Origin: Ananas comosus | Lineage: Eukaryota > Streptophyta > Magnoliopsida > Poales > Bromeliaceae | Direction of reading: 5' to 3' | NCBI RefSeq assembly: GCF_001540865.1 | Contig: NC_033635.1 | Coordinates: forward strand, 3,492,231-3,556,230 | Length of the DNA stretch: 64,000 nt | Shown: one piece after another, positions 36,941-49,304 of the stretch | Numbering within the stretch: position 1 is the stretch's first letter | Layout: every line of letters starts with the position of its first letter | Notes under the pieces: generated by a model | Database searches by the model: none | Told to the model about the DNA's origin: nothing | Seen by the model: only the letters and a program-made list of their open reading frames with translations | Program-made: the position numbers and the translations under genes

Positions 36941-39384
36941 CTGTGTGATGAGGAAGTACTTCTGTCAATGTTATCTGCTCACCTTATAGTTTCCCTTTCA
37001 AGATGAATTTGATACCCTGGAGTATTTGCTTGTGAGATTAGCTAATTAATGTACTAATACTTTGATTATTTACAGATAATGAGCAAGCTACATTCACTGA
37101 AGCAAATACGTGGACCAGATCCAAATTACAAAGATATCTGCTTTGCTGGTGCTGGAAGGTAACGTGTTTTATTGTGATACAGAAATGTTGAAGTTTCAAA
37201 TGTACTTCTTGGTCCACTATTTCTTGATTCATAATCATGAATTCAATTGCTTCAGAGATGTGTCCGATCTGTCAAAGACCTTTCCGACTGTTGATATGGT
37301 TTTTGGGAATGGACAGAAGTTGTCCCTTTCGCCTGAAAACTATTTATTCCGGGTAACATATATTTGTTTCTGTGATAATCAACATATAGTACAAAAAGTT
37401 CCTGCAAATTGGCTTGTTTCATTGCTATCTCATGGTATGGTTTTCCTGTTCTATTTTCGATTGGCTATCAACTTACCTTCTTTTCTTTGTTTTTTATGTT
37501 GTTTGAAATGAAGCATTCAAAGGTTGAAGGTGCCTATTGTCTGGGATTCTTTCAAAATGGAAAAGATCCAACAACACTTTTAGGGGGTATGCTTATCTCT
37601 TTTAGGAACTCATTAAATATGACTTATTATGTTTGCTTACGTTAGCCCTGCCATGCATTTGCTTTGTCAGTGATATTCATAATGTCAGCTAACGACTACC
37701 CATGCTACATCCATATCAAGAACTTTCTCTCAGTTCTATATCAGTTTTATAAGTTGTTGGATGTTTCATGCTTAAATGCGACAACTATTTGTACTGAATT
37801 TTCAATTGATAGGAATTATTGTCCGCAACACTCTTGTAACTTACGATCGCCAGCATGAAAGGATTGGGTTTTGGAAAACAAATTGTTCAGAGTTGTGGGA
37901 GAGACTGCAAACGAGTAAAGCCCCTTCACCAGCACCTTCATCTTCCTCTTATACAACTTCAACCATAGATTTATCGCCAGCTTTCTCTCCTAGTGGAGTA
38001 GACTCTGTTCTGCCAGGTTTATGATCTGCCTTCTTGCACAACCTCTTTATGTCAGTTTTTTTTGAAACTTAGTATAAGTTGCTTTATAGCCTTAGCTCAG
38101 CATCATACATGATTTATTTTTGCTCAAAAAACTTGTATTCTATTTTTGAATATTCAATTTACCTCTCAGTTTTTCAGGATTGGACTGTGTTTATCCTTTC
38201 CTTTTGATTTATGAAGAATAATATGTCTACGAAGCATGCATCAACAACAGGGCTCTTTTCATCTTATCTCTTTGCAGGTCAATACCTAGTTGGGCTCATC
38301 ACCTTCGATATGTCCATAAATGCTACATACTTCGACCTGGTTAGCCACAGTGCAGAATTAGCTGAGCTTATAGCCCATGAGCTGGAAGTTGATTCACATC
38401 AGGTAAAGTAGAAATTGTGCAATTAAATAGTATATCAAGAATATGCCATACTTTACATCCTTGCTCATGATAAGGGCCATGCCCTTACACGTATCTGTCA
38501 GTGGTAGGAATAGATTGTTGATTTTACCAAACTTCCAAGATTTTCTTTGTCGACATGCGTTGTTTATTTCTCATAATTGTGCCTTGCAAACTGATGTGGA
38601 ACTCTTTGTACTTTTCTGCATTGGCTTAAGGCAGTAAATTAACTATTTACAGGTTCATATGATGAATATTACAAGTGAAGGAAACCGTACCCTGATAAGA
38701 TGGGCTATTTTTCCTGATGGATCAGCTAAATTCATTTCTAACACAACAGCATTGGTAATACTATATCTCGCACCTTTATTGGAAGCTACCTCTAGTGTCT
38801 TTGATTTATGGAGCACAAGAATTACGAGAAGTGTGATTTTACGCAGGGCATTATTTCTCGGTTGACTGAACACCGTGTTCGCCTCCCCGAAAATTTCGGC
38901 ACTTATCAGGTTGTTGAGTGGAATGTTGAGCCTCCATCAACAAGGTATTAAAATCTCAGTTACAGTTTTTGATTCGTATCAGTTTTCTCGTGTCATTCGT
39001 GTTGGAAAGTTTAGCATCCTCTTTGGAAACAGTTGCAACCGAGAACATGTCATTACTGGTTCAATTATTCAATAAGACAAATATAAATAAAGGGAAATGA
39101 AGTTTGTTAACTAAAACTTTGGCGACAAAATCAGGTAATATCTTCCTTATATGTCGTGACGGACTAAAAGTGTATGATAATTTATCTTGTTATTGATTTG
39201 TGATTAATCATTTTGTAGGACATGGTGGGAACAACATTTAGTAGGTGTGATAATTGGGGTTTCAATGGTTGCTATGCTTTCGGCTCTCTCAGTGTGGCTC
39301 CTCTGGAGAAACAAAATTAAAGGACCAGGTTCATACAGGCCGGTGAACGCTGTTGTTCCAGAACAAGAGCTTCAACCATTATAG
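34028..39384 (+). CDS. Membrane-anchored A1-family aspartic protease
   Basis: A pepsin-like aspartic endopeptidase of the secretory pathway, closest in layout to the Arabidopsis At3g50050 type. Exons: 34028-34314, 34403-34523, 35339-35766, 35855-36011, 37076-37158, 37256-37352, 37514-37586, 37813-38016, 38278-38402, 38653-38754, 38847-38944, 39219-39384; all join in frame to 646 aa. A signal peptide (polyleucine, residues 12-28) is followed by a glycine run. Catalytic motifs are DSGS (Asp116) and DSGT (Asp312), with YAEMSSSSGVL (flap region) and the Cys-rich CSSCEQCG and CNIDCTCDNDKKQC segments. The C-terminal extension has N-glycosylation sites, a membrane helix (about 599-620) and a short cytosolic tail ending PEQELQPL. 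The ATG at 34028 was chosen over upstream in-frame ATGs because it gives a clean signal peptide. The substrate is unknown. Confidence 0.95.
36888..36935. repeat. (CT)n microsatellite in intron 4
   Basis: An uninterrupted CT run of about 24 units inside intron 4 of the aspartic protease gene; likely length-polymorphic. Confidence 0.95.
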
Positions 39385-40559
39385 TACAATGGCTTGGGAA
39401 TCCAAGTATACAGCAATCAGATGATTCCTGCCGTAACAACTGATGTATGATATATCAAATTGAATAGTTTCTGGCTGGGCTAGCCTTTGCTTTCTGCCTT
39501 ATACAAAGCTTACAGAAGAGAAAGGGGACCGACTGCAATTTGCCTCAATTCAAAAGGTCCGTGTGCATATGCCGCAAAGTACCAATCTAGCAGCCATTAA
39601 CAATGTTGGTTTAGATTCGGAAGTAGTGCAGGTGATAATGTAACACATTCACAGGATGAGCGAACACTTCAATAGAAACAAGCTTATAAACGGCTCATCG
39701 AACCTTTTCACCAACAGAATATAATTTTTGGTCCTCTCTAGATGCTATTTAGAAGTTATCTAAATTTTCAAGAAACTTAATGAGGTATGAACTGCTGCCG
39801 CTCTCCAGAATGTACGGTTTTCTATTTTCTTTTGTATCTCTTTTTCGTGAATACCAACTCTCTATAGTCCGTGCCCCCCAAAAGAAAATTGTGGGCTGTT
39901 TTATTATTTGGTAACTTCTGCAATCCTTTTAGATGCATTTATATCATCTTCCGTAATTTTAGAGGTTATTATTGCTTTGTTTGTTAATCTTCAGGACTCC
40001 TTTCTTGAGAGACCTCCAAGCTAACGATTCTGTCACTGTCACAATGCAGAAACCAGATTTACGTCATTTGGAGCTTTCATGTACTAATTTTATAATTTTT
40101 CAATGCTATCTATCTAATGATGGAATTGTGTCTAAATTGACGTATAACAGCTGAACTATCTAGATCGAGATCAACACTCTTTTTACGCTTTTGAGGAAAG
40201 GATTCTGATGAACCCGCTTGATCTTAAATTGAAGAATTCTGTCATTTGACTAGTTGTTTTATGAAACTCGTTGCGCGGTAAAATAATTCACAGAAAATTA
40301 TAAGATTCTGATTGTTAGAGAGTTGAAAAAGTATCTCAAGGAACTCACCTGTGCACATAGAAATGAAATCATTATCTTGTTTCCTCAGAAATATTAGCTG
40401 TGGACCTCTCTTGTTTAGAGTTTAGACCCTCTGAACAATTCGTGCCGCATGCGTTTGGTACTGTGCACTAATAAAAGCCTAAAACCTGAGTACACAATTG
40501 TCAACCGGGTTAGGTTATCCAGCATTCCAGCGGCTTACAATCCATACAATTATTAATTT
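39385..40559. other. 3' UTR and intergenic DNA after the protease gene
   Basis: The transcript end is probably within the first 500 bp. The rest shows short frames only and no recognisable gene. Confidence 0.4.
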
Positions 40560-40816
40560 GGCAGCGTTTGGTTAGGAGATAGGAATAGGAATAGGCCATT
40601 ATCCCTCCTTTATACTCAAACGTTAATTTTTTAATCGAGAATAGTAGTTCTCGGTTATCTCCACCAACACCTCCATTTTCTATATAAAACTACCTAAAAT
40701 TGTTCTTATTCCCGAAAACAATCCAATTTTCATCCAAACACTATTTTTTTTATCCCCATACTTGTACCTATTCCTGTAATAGCTAGTTCTTGTTTATACC
40801 CGAATCAAACGATACC
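40560..40816. mobile_element. MITE-like TIR element
   Basis: The left end GGCAGCGTTTGGTTAGG and the complement of the right end, GGTATCGTTTGATTCGG, form imperfect inverted repeats. Subterminal 'aggaataggaata' and mirrored 'tacctattcctg' also match. It is 257 bp and non-coding. I could not define a target duplication. Confidence 0.55.
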
Positions 40817-41028
40817 TTATTACAAATCCAGCCTTGAAACCTCGTGTTTGTTATATCTCAGGTGATGCCCAACATATATAAAAAAGGGAAAAATAAAAAA
40901 AAAAAGTAAAAATGTGTAGAGACTCCCTCACCTATATCCCATTCTAAAATAGTCCCTCTACCTTTGTGTATTTATTTATTTATTTTTTTTCAATTGAGAT
41001 CCAGTCGACTCTAATTTTTCGAAACTAA

Positions 41029-41148
41029 GGCTCTGTTTAGTGTTGAGGCTTATTTGACACTATTAGATATACGAAAATAAATATAGTATTTTTTATCATA
41101 CTTTGTTACCGCACGTAACGTAATTTTTCTGCAATCTTAAATGAAACC
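41029..41148 (+). mobile_element. Tourist-like MITE, short diverged copy
   Basis: It starts GGCTCTGTTTAG and ends with the complement of GGTTTCATTTAA, flanked by TAA at 41026-41028 and 41149-41151. The interior 'gaggcttatttgacactattagata' and 'accgcacgtaacgtaat' match the copies at 191-378 and 60368-61395, with the middle deleted (120 bp). Confidence 0.7.
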
Positions 41149-41151
41149 TAA

Positions 41152-43541
41152 GTGATTTTGGTCAAATTAAGTGATTTTACAAACTAGGTCAACTAATGGA
41201 TAATAACTAGTAAAATCATTAAATCTTGTAAAATTTTTAACTTAATTAAGTACTAAAAATAAATTAAAAAAGAATTAGAAGTTGAGAGGATCAAAATCAA
41301 AAGCATAAAAGTTGAGGGAGCTATTTACGAAAGCGCTGTAGCTGAGGTTGTTGATGATGTGGCATTTAATAAGATATAAATAAGGGTTATTAATCAATAA
41401 TAAATGTGCAAAATATTAATTATAGAGGCTGCATAGAGATTCTCTTGAGTGATTAATTAACTTGTCCAGCATGGGAATTGCAATAATTTTATCAAAGGAT
41501 TAAGAAAATGATACTACAAAATATGGGATTGCAATCTCATGCTGGAATAGAAAAATTAGGGGAGAATCTCTTGTTGGATTAGTTTTGTTTTTTCGTTCCC
41601 CAACCAAAAATTGGATCCCAACCTTGGAATACTTTAATAAATTATTTGATATGTTGATATTACATCCAATCATAATGTTTGTGGTTAAATAATTAATGTT
41701 TAGATGTAATAATGACATCAACAACATTATAGCCTTATTGGGTACCTTCTAGAGTACATGTAGCAGCATTCATTTTACCTGAAGTAGCATATTGTGTGTT
41801 GTTCCTAAATTTAAAGAAATGAATTTAGTCAAAAATATAAATTACTTTACCAGATTTTGAGCCTGAAACTTCAGATATCAAACATCAAGTGTTTCGTCAT
41901 TGTGCTTTTTTTCATTACCATCCCGTTGGCACCTTTTTTTTTTGCAGAAACATGAGACCTATCTGAAGAGAAAAGTAAAACCGGATCTGAATCCGAGCGA
42001 ATTCCTTTTTTCGATATTTAGAAATAAAAAATTTGAATTCTTTATATCCTCAAGATCACACAATTACTGTAAAAAACAATAACGAAGAAATAGAAAATTT
42101 TTACAAGAGAGAGAAAAAAATAAATAAGAGTTCATTCACCTCAAATCTAGCAAAATTTTATAAATTTTTGGATCTTCCTTCACATATTTCTTGCTTTTGA
42201 ACTTACCCAAAAAGATTTGAAGTAGGTAAATCGTAAATATGATAAAATCGCAAGAAAGGCATTTTATAGTCGAAACTATGTAGTCATTCTCTCGGAAAAT
42301 GTCATTTTATCTTTCTAGATAAAATATTCTAGCCTAGTAAATTGTTTTTCCTAGTAGGTAAAGTGTGTTATCCTAGTAAATTATTATTACTAAGAATATT
42401 TTTGTTCTTGTTGTCAAAATATGTTATCCTAGAATAAATTATTTGTTATAAAAATATTTATAGCATGATTGTAAGTAAGGAATTTAATTTTTGCTCCTTT
42501 AAAACTCTTGATATCTATGATTATGTTAGATGGTATACTTGGTCTACGAGACAATTTTTCGTACTCTCAAAAAAATTATTTAAAAGCTAAATATAATAAT
42601 CCCATTTAGGATATAAATTAAAAAAATATACAGAATAAGATATTCTTACATCCAAATACTGTTTTCAAAGAGATAAAATAAGAACCGAAAAAAATGATCA
42701 TCGGCTCTATTTGGATGTCAGAATAAGCTGAGGGTATTTTATTCGGTACGAGAGTTTTTAATATATATAATTGAAAGTTAAAGATACTTTGCAGAATAAA
42801 ATAAATTATTTTATCGATAAAATATACAATCATATCAAATTATGTATATCAAAATAAATAATTATTGAATAACTTAGCATTTATTTTGGTACCAAAGTTA
42901 TGAGATTATTCCAAATTTCTTCTCATAGTTGTACATAAATCGACCTTTCAACTTCGGTGGGATTAGATCCATCAGTGGAGATTGACCGTTAAATTCGAAT
43001 TGGACGGCCCTGATAGAGTAGCCCGAGTTAATTATCACCTTAAACATACTCGTTTGCTTCCGCTATCACCGTAGCAAGATTCTTACGACTGTTTCGAAAA
43101 ACTGAAAAATTGCACTAAAGTTCCTAAACTCTCAAATAAATTTTATGTTATTTTTAAATTTTTTAAATTCAATACTTAGTTTTCAAAAAAATTTTAAAAA
43201 AAATCCTATTTAATCTATTGGCTCTCTGTTTAGATAAGCGTTTTAAAAGTTCTAGGAGCAAAGTGCAATTGATAAAATGTTAGGGACCAGAAGTGCAGTT
43301 TACCTATTTGAAAACTGAAATTTATTAATAATAACATCAATATAACCTCATCATTATCATCATTAATCCTTGGTTCCACACTAATTATATTTTGTAATTG
43401 AAAAAGAAAAAAAAAAAAAACTGCTATGATAGCGTGTGTAGAACAATTGAGTAATTTAGAAGTTTAAATGATTTCTTTTTTGAGAAGTAGCTGGTACAGT
43501 ACAAAATATAATCAATAATTGCAACCAATAAATATCAAAAC
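41152..43541. other. AT-rich intergenic DNA, no gene seen
   Basis: Contains repeated 'cctagtaaatt' motifs at 42330-42440. Two outward-facing ends (ttcttacatccaaatac near 42635 and ctatttggatgtcagaat near 42705) look like abutting MITE termini. No coding sequence is supported. Confidence 0.4.
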
Positions 43542-43634
43542 TGAAGGTGTTTTCTTGACGGGGCACGAGGGACGACCGAACAAGCAAGATTTAAAGCCTA
43601 CGAATATTTTTAAAAGTGAAGGTGTTTTCTTGAC
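43542..43634. repeat. 18-bp direct repeats around a 57-bp filler
   Basis: TGAAGGTGTTTTCTTGAC occurs at 43542-43559 and 43617-43634, separated by 57 bp of unrelated sequence. It lies directly against the 5' end of the LINE fragment. Confidence 0.85.
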
Positions 43635-44040
43635 TTGTTCTTAAGAGAAGACTTTTTAGAGCAGATAATTTTGTAAAAAGAGGATGGTCTGGCAACACAT
43701 CTTATGTGTTGTGTGGGGCTGATGTTGAAACTGTGGACCATCTATTTTTACGGTGTGTTTTTACTCGTATTTTTTTTGGTGATGTCGGTGGAGGATGCCC
43801 TTTGTAGGGATCCGGATGACGACGTGGTCTTTGTTTGGGTTAGATGGATGGCGGGGAATAGATCGCGACCATATCTTAATAGTTTGAGTCGTTTAGTAGC
43901 TTGATGGTGGGTTACCTGAAAGGCCGGAAATGGCACGATTTTTCGCAACGCCCTACTGAACCGCGTGTTGTTAGTCTCCAAGATCAAACTATTGACAAAC
44001 TCTTGGAAACAAGCCTTCTCGACTAACCGAGTCTAATGTT

Positions 44041-44071
<31 letters not shown>

Positions 44072-44184
44072 CATGCCGTCTCGCGTCTCTTTCGAGGCCT
44101 TCAATGTCTCATCCTTGTTGCTTAATTCATATTTACATTGAATGAAGCGAGTATCGTACTATCTATTTCTTAAAAAAAAAAAAA
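43635..44184 (+). mobile_element. 3' fragment of a second LINE
   Basis: The translation shows a zf-RVT zinc-binding tail of a plant L1 ORF2 (LCGADVETVDHLFLRC around 43710-43758), then diverged WWVTWKAGNGTIF. It closes with 'ttgaatgaagcgagtatcgtactatctatttctt' in pieces, then poly(A). The 3' end is homologous to that of the LINE at 21904-24013. It is heavily 5'-truncated (about 550 bp) with several frame breaks. I found no clear target duplication. Confidence 0.85.
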
Positions 44185-44840
44185 GCAAAACTAGTCATAT
44201 ATAATTAACCTTTTAAAATTTTATTCAAACTAATATTCGGAAACTAGTTTGCAGTATTCTAATTTTGGATTCTCAGCGAATTCTCGAAACTCAGAATGTA
44301 AATATTTTGTAGTAGGGTAGTTCGGTGTTACACTGGGAACTGGTATTAGCAAAATATATTTTTAATAAAAGTATATTGAATTTATTGAATGTAAGCAGAT
44401 TTAGTTGATAAATAATAATTAGAATTTAATTAATAAATTTATATATATGTGGAAATAAAAATACGATGGGTAACATACACGTTGTCCATATTTTAAGGTG
44501 ACCGTTGGATCTTAATGCAGGAAATTCTCGTGCATGTAGAGTGGGAAAATATTTGGAACCAGATATGGTCCTAATTATTTTATACTGCATCATTCGGAAT
44601 ATATTTTTTTATTGTTATAATAATCTCCAAACTCTCTCTCTCTCTCTGTCTCTCAACGGTTACCTTCTTCGCTTTTTCTTTTTTTCTTTTTCTTTTTTTT
44701 TTTGGTTCTTTTTTTTGGGTTAGGATTCCTCTCAGTTCAAATCTACTATACATAGCGCACAAATTTTCCCTTCTCTTGAAGCGCATTTCCACAAACACTT
44801 TGCGTGCGTGCGTGCGTGCGTGCGTTTTGGTTGGGGGGCG
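44185..44840. promoter_or_regulatory. Region upstream of the DUF620 gene
   Basis: AT-rich intergenic DNA passing into CT-rich tracts (44632-44712) and a (TGCG)n run at 44803-44824 directly before the ATG. No clear TATA box could be assigned. Confidence 0.4.
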
Positions 44841-45437
44841 ATGGATAAGAAGAAGAAGCAGGGCTTCTTCTCGGCGCTGAAGGAGGAGGTGGCGCGGGGC
44901 CTCTCTCCGGGGCGGTCGCGGCCGAGGAGCCCGGGGAAGGCGGCGGCGTCGGGGTCGGCGGCGCTCTGCGTCATTCCGCGGCGGCGCAAGGGCGCCCGCG
45001 GCAGGAGCCGCTCGCCGCGGAGCACCGCCGCGCGCGAAGCCGGCGATGACGAAGATGAGCGAGATCCGGGAGCTCCGCGCGCCGGAGGCCCTGCGCCGCT
45101 CGTGAGGGCCCGACGGGACGGCGTGCGGCGGCGGGGGAGAGGAGAAGGGCGGAGGGAGGGGTGGGGCGGGTGGGTCCGAGGTTTTCAGCTGGGGCGCACG
45201 CCTTCATTCTCCGCCGCCGCCGCCGCCGCGTGCGGCGGAGGAGGAGGCGGCGCCACGGCGTCTCGCCGCCGCGGCGGCGGCGGCGGCTCCGATCTCCGGC
45301 TCTTGCTCGGCGTCATGGGCGCCCCCCTCGCCCCCGTTCATGTAGTCTCCGGAGACCCTCTCCCCCCTCGCCTCTGCGTTCAAGACGCCTCCATTGTGAG
45401 AGCTTCCACTTCTCACCCCACCCTATTTGTTCAATTT

Positions 45438-45475
<38 letters not shown>

Positions 45476-46809
45476 GAGAAGTTTCTAATTTCTGATCTGC
45501 TACTCAGAGTTTCAAATTCTTACATACATCTCTCTAAATTTCTGAAAAGTTTATGAATTTATTCTTCTCTGCTCAGCTGACCATTTAAATCTGATTTTTA
45601 TTTTTATTTTCATTTTTTATTTTTGTTGGTTTGGTGGCTCTTTGACCCTTAAAAGGTATTATTATTCTTAGAAATACTTTTTCATCAATTAATTTTCTAT
45701 TTTGGCTATCATTCTTGTCATCTTCTGTGAATTCTAAGGTTCAGAATTTTCAAAATTATTGGAAGATATATCTTTTTAGGAGTCCACGAATGTTAATTTT
45801 AAAATCATCAACCACTTGGCGCTTATAAATTTTTCATCATTAGATCTATCTTTTTTACCAATTAAATCTCTTAAATTTTACTATTCCACCAATCACCCAC
45901 TCGACTTTAGAGGGCCACTATATTTCTAACCCTATAAATCTTCATTCAAAAATTAAAAATCTATAAATACCAATGACTTGGTGTTTTTAAAAGTATAGAA
46001 GTTCAATTCATAATTTTAGAAGCATTATGAATATTTTAAAACACTGCACTTATATCTTATTGACGAGTTTAGTCTCCATAATGTAAATTTGTCAACATAT
46101 TAGTAATGCATATTACTTGTCACTGATGTGTCGCGCCTAGTCCAATTTAAGCTCAAATAAGGGTTCGAACTTCTAATCTTACTGATTCCACATCATAAAT
46201 ATCTATATATCAGCAATATATAAAGATAATATTTTATAAAAGCATAAACTTTAACAACAATGTTTGTAAATTAAAAGAACACATTGTGAATACGTGTGTA
46301 ATTTTGCTGTTTTACTCGGACGCATGCATGTATGCATGCCTGCAGATCCCCCCATATTTCAGTTCATCGAAGATTGTAAATTTGTAAGTTTTGTTTGCAA
46401 CAGGAGAGATCTTCGGCACAGTACATACTGCAGCAGTACACTTCAGCATCCCGAGGGCTGAAGCTGCTGCGTTCCGTCCGGAGCGCCTACGCCATGGGGA
46501 AGCTGCAGATGGTGGCCTCGGAATTCCAGCAGCCCACGGCCACCAAGAGCTGCGGCGGCATCGGCGGCTCGTCGAGGGCGGCCGCTGCGCCCACTGCCGT
46601 GGCGTCGGGCGGGTTCGTGCTGTGGCAGATGGCCCCGGACATGTGGTACGTCGAGCTCGCGGTCGGCGGCTGCAAGGCCCGCGCGGGCTCCGACGGCGCC
46701 TCGTGTGGCGCCACACCCCCTGGCTCGGCGTCCACGCCGCCAGGGGCCTGTCCGTCCCTCCGCCGCGCTCTCCAGGTTTTTTTTTTTCATTATTTTTTTC
46801 TATATATAG

Positions 46810-46854
<45 letters not shown>

Positions 46855-47553
46855 TGGAAGCTACTATGCTTTTTAAGCTAGCTCAACGTAATTGTGATTT
46901 TCTTTTGATATATTTTACTCGAAAATAAAAAAAAGAAAAAAAATCCACTTTGAGTAATCTGCGCCAACTGTTCGACCAGGGCCTGGACCCCCTGACCACG
47001 GCAAACATGTTTGCGGGAGCACGGTGCATCGGCGAGAACAGGATCGACGGCGAGGATTGCTTCATCCTCAAGCTCAGCGCCGACCCCAAAACCTTCAAAG
47101 CCCGGAGCGAGGGGCCCGCGGAGATCATCCGCCACGTGCTCTTTGGCTACTTCAGCCACCGGACCGGCCTCCTGATCCACATCGAGGACTCGCACCTCAC
47201 GCGCATTCAATCGAACACCTGCGCTGACGCAGTTTACTGGGAGACCACCATCAGCTCCTCGCTTAACGACTACCGCCCGGTTGACGGTATAATGATCGCG
47301 CACTCGGGCCGGTCGGCGGTGACCCTGTTCAGGTTCGGAGAGGCCGCGGCGAGCCACACGAAGACGAGGATGGAGGAGGTGTGGACCGTCGACGAGGTGG
47401 CGTTCAATATCCCCGGTCTTTCCGCCGGCCGATATAAATATCGGTTCGGTCGGCGACAGCTGTGAGCAGCAGCTCTCGCAGGGAGTGAGGCCGCGGTCTG
47501 GGGCTACGGGCCGTGCCAAGGTTTTCGCGGCAGCGGATAAATTACAGGATTAA
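44841..47553 (+). CDS. DUF620 family protein, reading frame broken
   Basis: Plant-specific DUF620 protein of unknown function. Exons: 44841-45395, 46404-46775, 46980-47553. Exon 1 starts MDKKKKQGFFSALKEEVARGLSP, the family N-terminus, and ends SDLRLLLGVMGAPLAPVHV. Exon 2 reads SSAQYILQQYTSASRGLKLL and GGFVLWQMAPDMWYVELAVGG. Exon 3 reads LDPLTTANMFAGARCIGENR, HVLFGYFSHRTGLL and RPVDGIMIAHSGRS. Frame breaks: in exon 1 near 45090-45130, where the usual LAPL.EGPD segment is lost; in exon 2, VWRHTPWLG (46700-46740) is in another frame; in exon 3, after VPGLS-like sequence (about 47415) the conserved PPAD...A.K tail continues one frame over to the stop at 47551. Without that shift the frame ends at 47465. 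All breaks lie in GC-rich runs, so missing bases in the assembly are more likely than a pseudogene. Confidence 0.85.
45441..45474. repeat. (CT)n microsatellite in intron 1
   Basis: A CT run of 17 units just after the exon 1 donor of the DUF620 gene. Confidence 0.95.
46801..46852. repeat. (AT)n microsatellite in intron 2
   Basis: An AT dinucleotide run within the short second intron (46776-46979) of the DUF620 gene. Confidence 0.9.
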
Positions 47554-49304
47554 AGATCACATATGAAGAATCAACAACACTCTTCTTTTTGATAGAGGAA
47601 TCAGAATCAATTTAGTTTGTTCATACTAGTTTGTGTTCTATTCTATTGATTTAGAGGAGTTCAGTAGGGGAGCTACCCTCTGTAAATAGGAGTGCAACCG
47701 TATAAGCTATATATATAACAAACCCTAAATGAGAAACATCAGTAGATGTAATATTGCTTCTTCTTTTATCTTTTTTCTTTTTCTTTCCCTCCGTTCATTT
47801 ATCTTTTCCTCCATGAAGAAATGTATCTCATCCTTTAATTTTCAAACCCTATATTTGAATATTTCATTTCAAATCGATTTCCCTCCATGATGCTGAGCTC
47901 ATCTTTGTCACTAGATTGTCTCCTTTTTTGTCTGATGCCCTGGGGGCATACACATGCTTGGTTAATTTTACGGATAAAGGAGAAGGGTCCACACATTGAT
48001 GTTTAAAGGTGTTGGGATGATGTTGTTGGTGTGGGTGGTGATGCATTTATGCAGGCCTTATTAGGCTTTATTGACCAGGTGACTTTTTAGTACTAATTAG
48101 GGTCCTCAGGAATGTCCTATTTATGAACTGGTGATGTATTGAAAACATTAGTATTAAATGCTTTTAATTAATTTATATATACAGTCTAATACATCGTATA
48201 AATTTGTCAGTATATCCTACATAAATTTGTGAGAGTACAGTATGTTAGAACATTAGAAGCTCCTTGTGGGAGTAGTGTGTGTAAAAAAATTAGTCGTCTC
48301 TAGCAATATATAATATGGTTTCTCATCTCAATCATTGCATTTGGTTATTTTTAATCTAGGAAATTCAAAAAGTGAGCCCCTAAGTCACTGTTAAACAAAA
48401 AAAAAGCTGCTCCTCTCACCTTTTACAAAAACATCTACTTATTAGGGAGCCTAACTTCCTAGATCTAATTTAAGCAGGAAAGTAATCTAAGATTCAAATG
48501 ATCAAAGCAAGCACTAAATTTTTCTCTTCTTTTTATCAAGTTTCAGTCTAATTAAATCAACTTTTAGTTTGATGAACATGGCATCAAGTAGCTTAAAGAG
48601 TCACTGAATAAAACTTCTTAACTTTTGGCATTATTTAAGCTTCTCATGCAGCTGGAGTTTGAAGTAATAACATTTCAGGATAATGCAACTCTGCCAAAAT
48701 CCTGAAATTGTAATGTACTTTCTATCACCAGAGAGAAACAAAGTTAACAGAAGATCCATTGAAAGCTTGGCATACTTTACTATTCAAAGAATCAGTGAAT
48801 TGAAAAAGGAAAATGAAATTCATTCTTCTGATTTAAGAAAAGATCAACTCAAATACAGAGGGTAGCTGTTTTTCTCAAATTACCACAATTATAAAGTGAA
48901 AAGATATATTACCCTCTTGATTCATAAAACATGATAACAAAGTTGAGTCTGTGAAACAAACATCATCAGAACTAACAACATTACAATTGCCACAAAAAAA
49001 AAAACCCAGAGATACAAAGATGGTAATTTGACATATATATGCTCAAAAATAGGTGATGCATCTAAATTCCTTTCTCTTCTCATATTTTACACTTGACTAT
49101 TTTCTACTGTTATGCAGTACACGCAGAGCAAAATATCGACCTATTCTTGCGCAATGACGAAGATAATGCCATGGCTTCAGTAGTAGAAATTAGATGATGC
49201 AGCATGAATGCTTTAGTTATAGCCATGGCTCATGTAGCCCAGTGAACTGCTCTCGAAAAGCAGATAAAAAAAAGGACTACGATACGAATTTATCTTACAT
49301 TTTG
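47554..49304. other. Intergenic region between convergent genes
   Basis: Holds the 3' UTRs of the DUF620 gene (+) and the SWIB gene (-). AT-rich with short frames only; no domain, structured RNA or complete mobile element recognised. Confidence 0.45.

Noticed and set aside
45161..45439. Arginine-rich frames over DUF620 exon 1
   Set aside because: Shadows of a GC-rich exon; the DUF620 family frame is clear on both sides.
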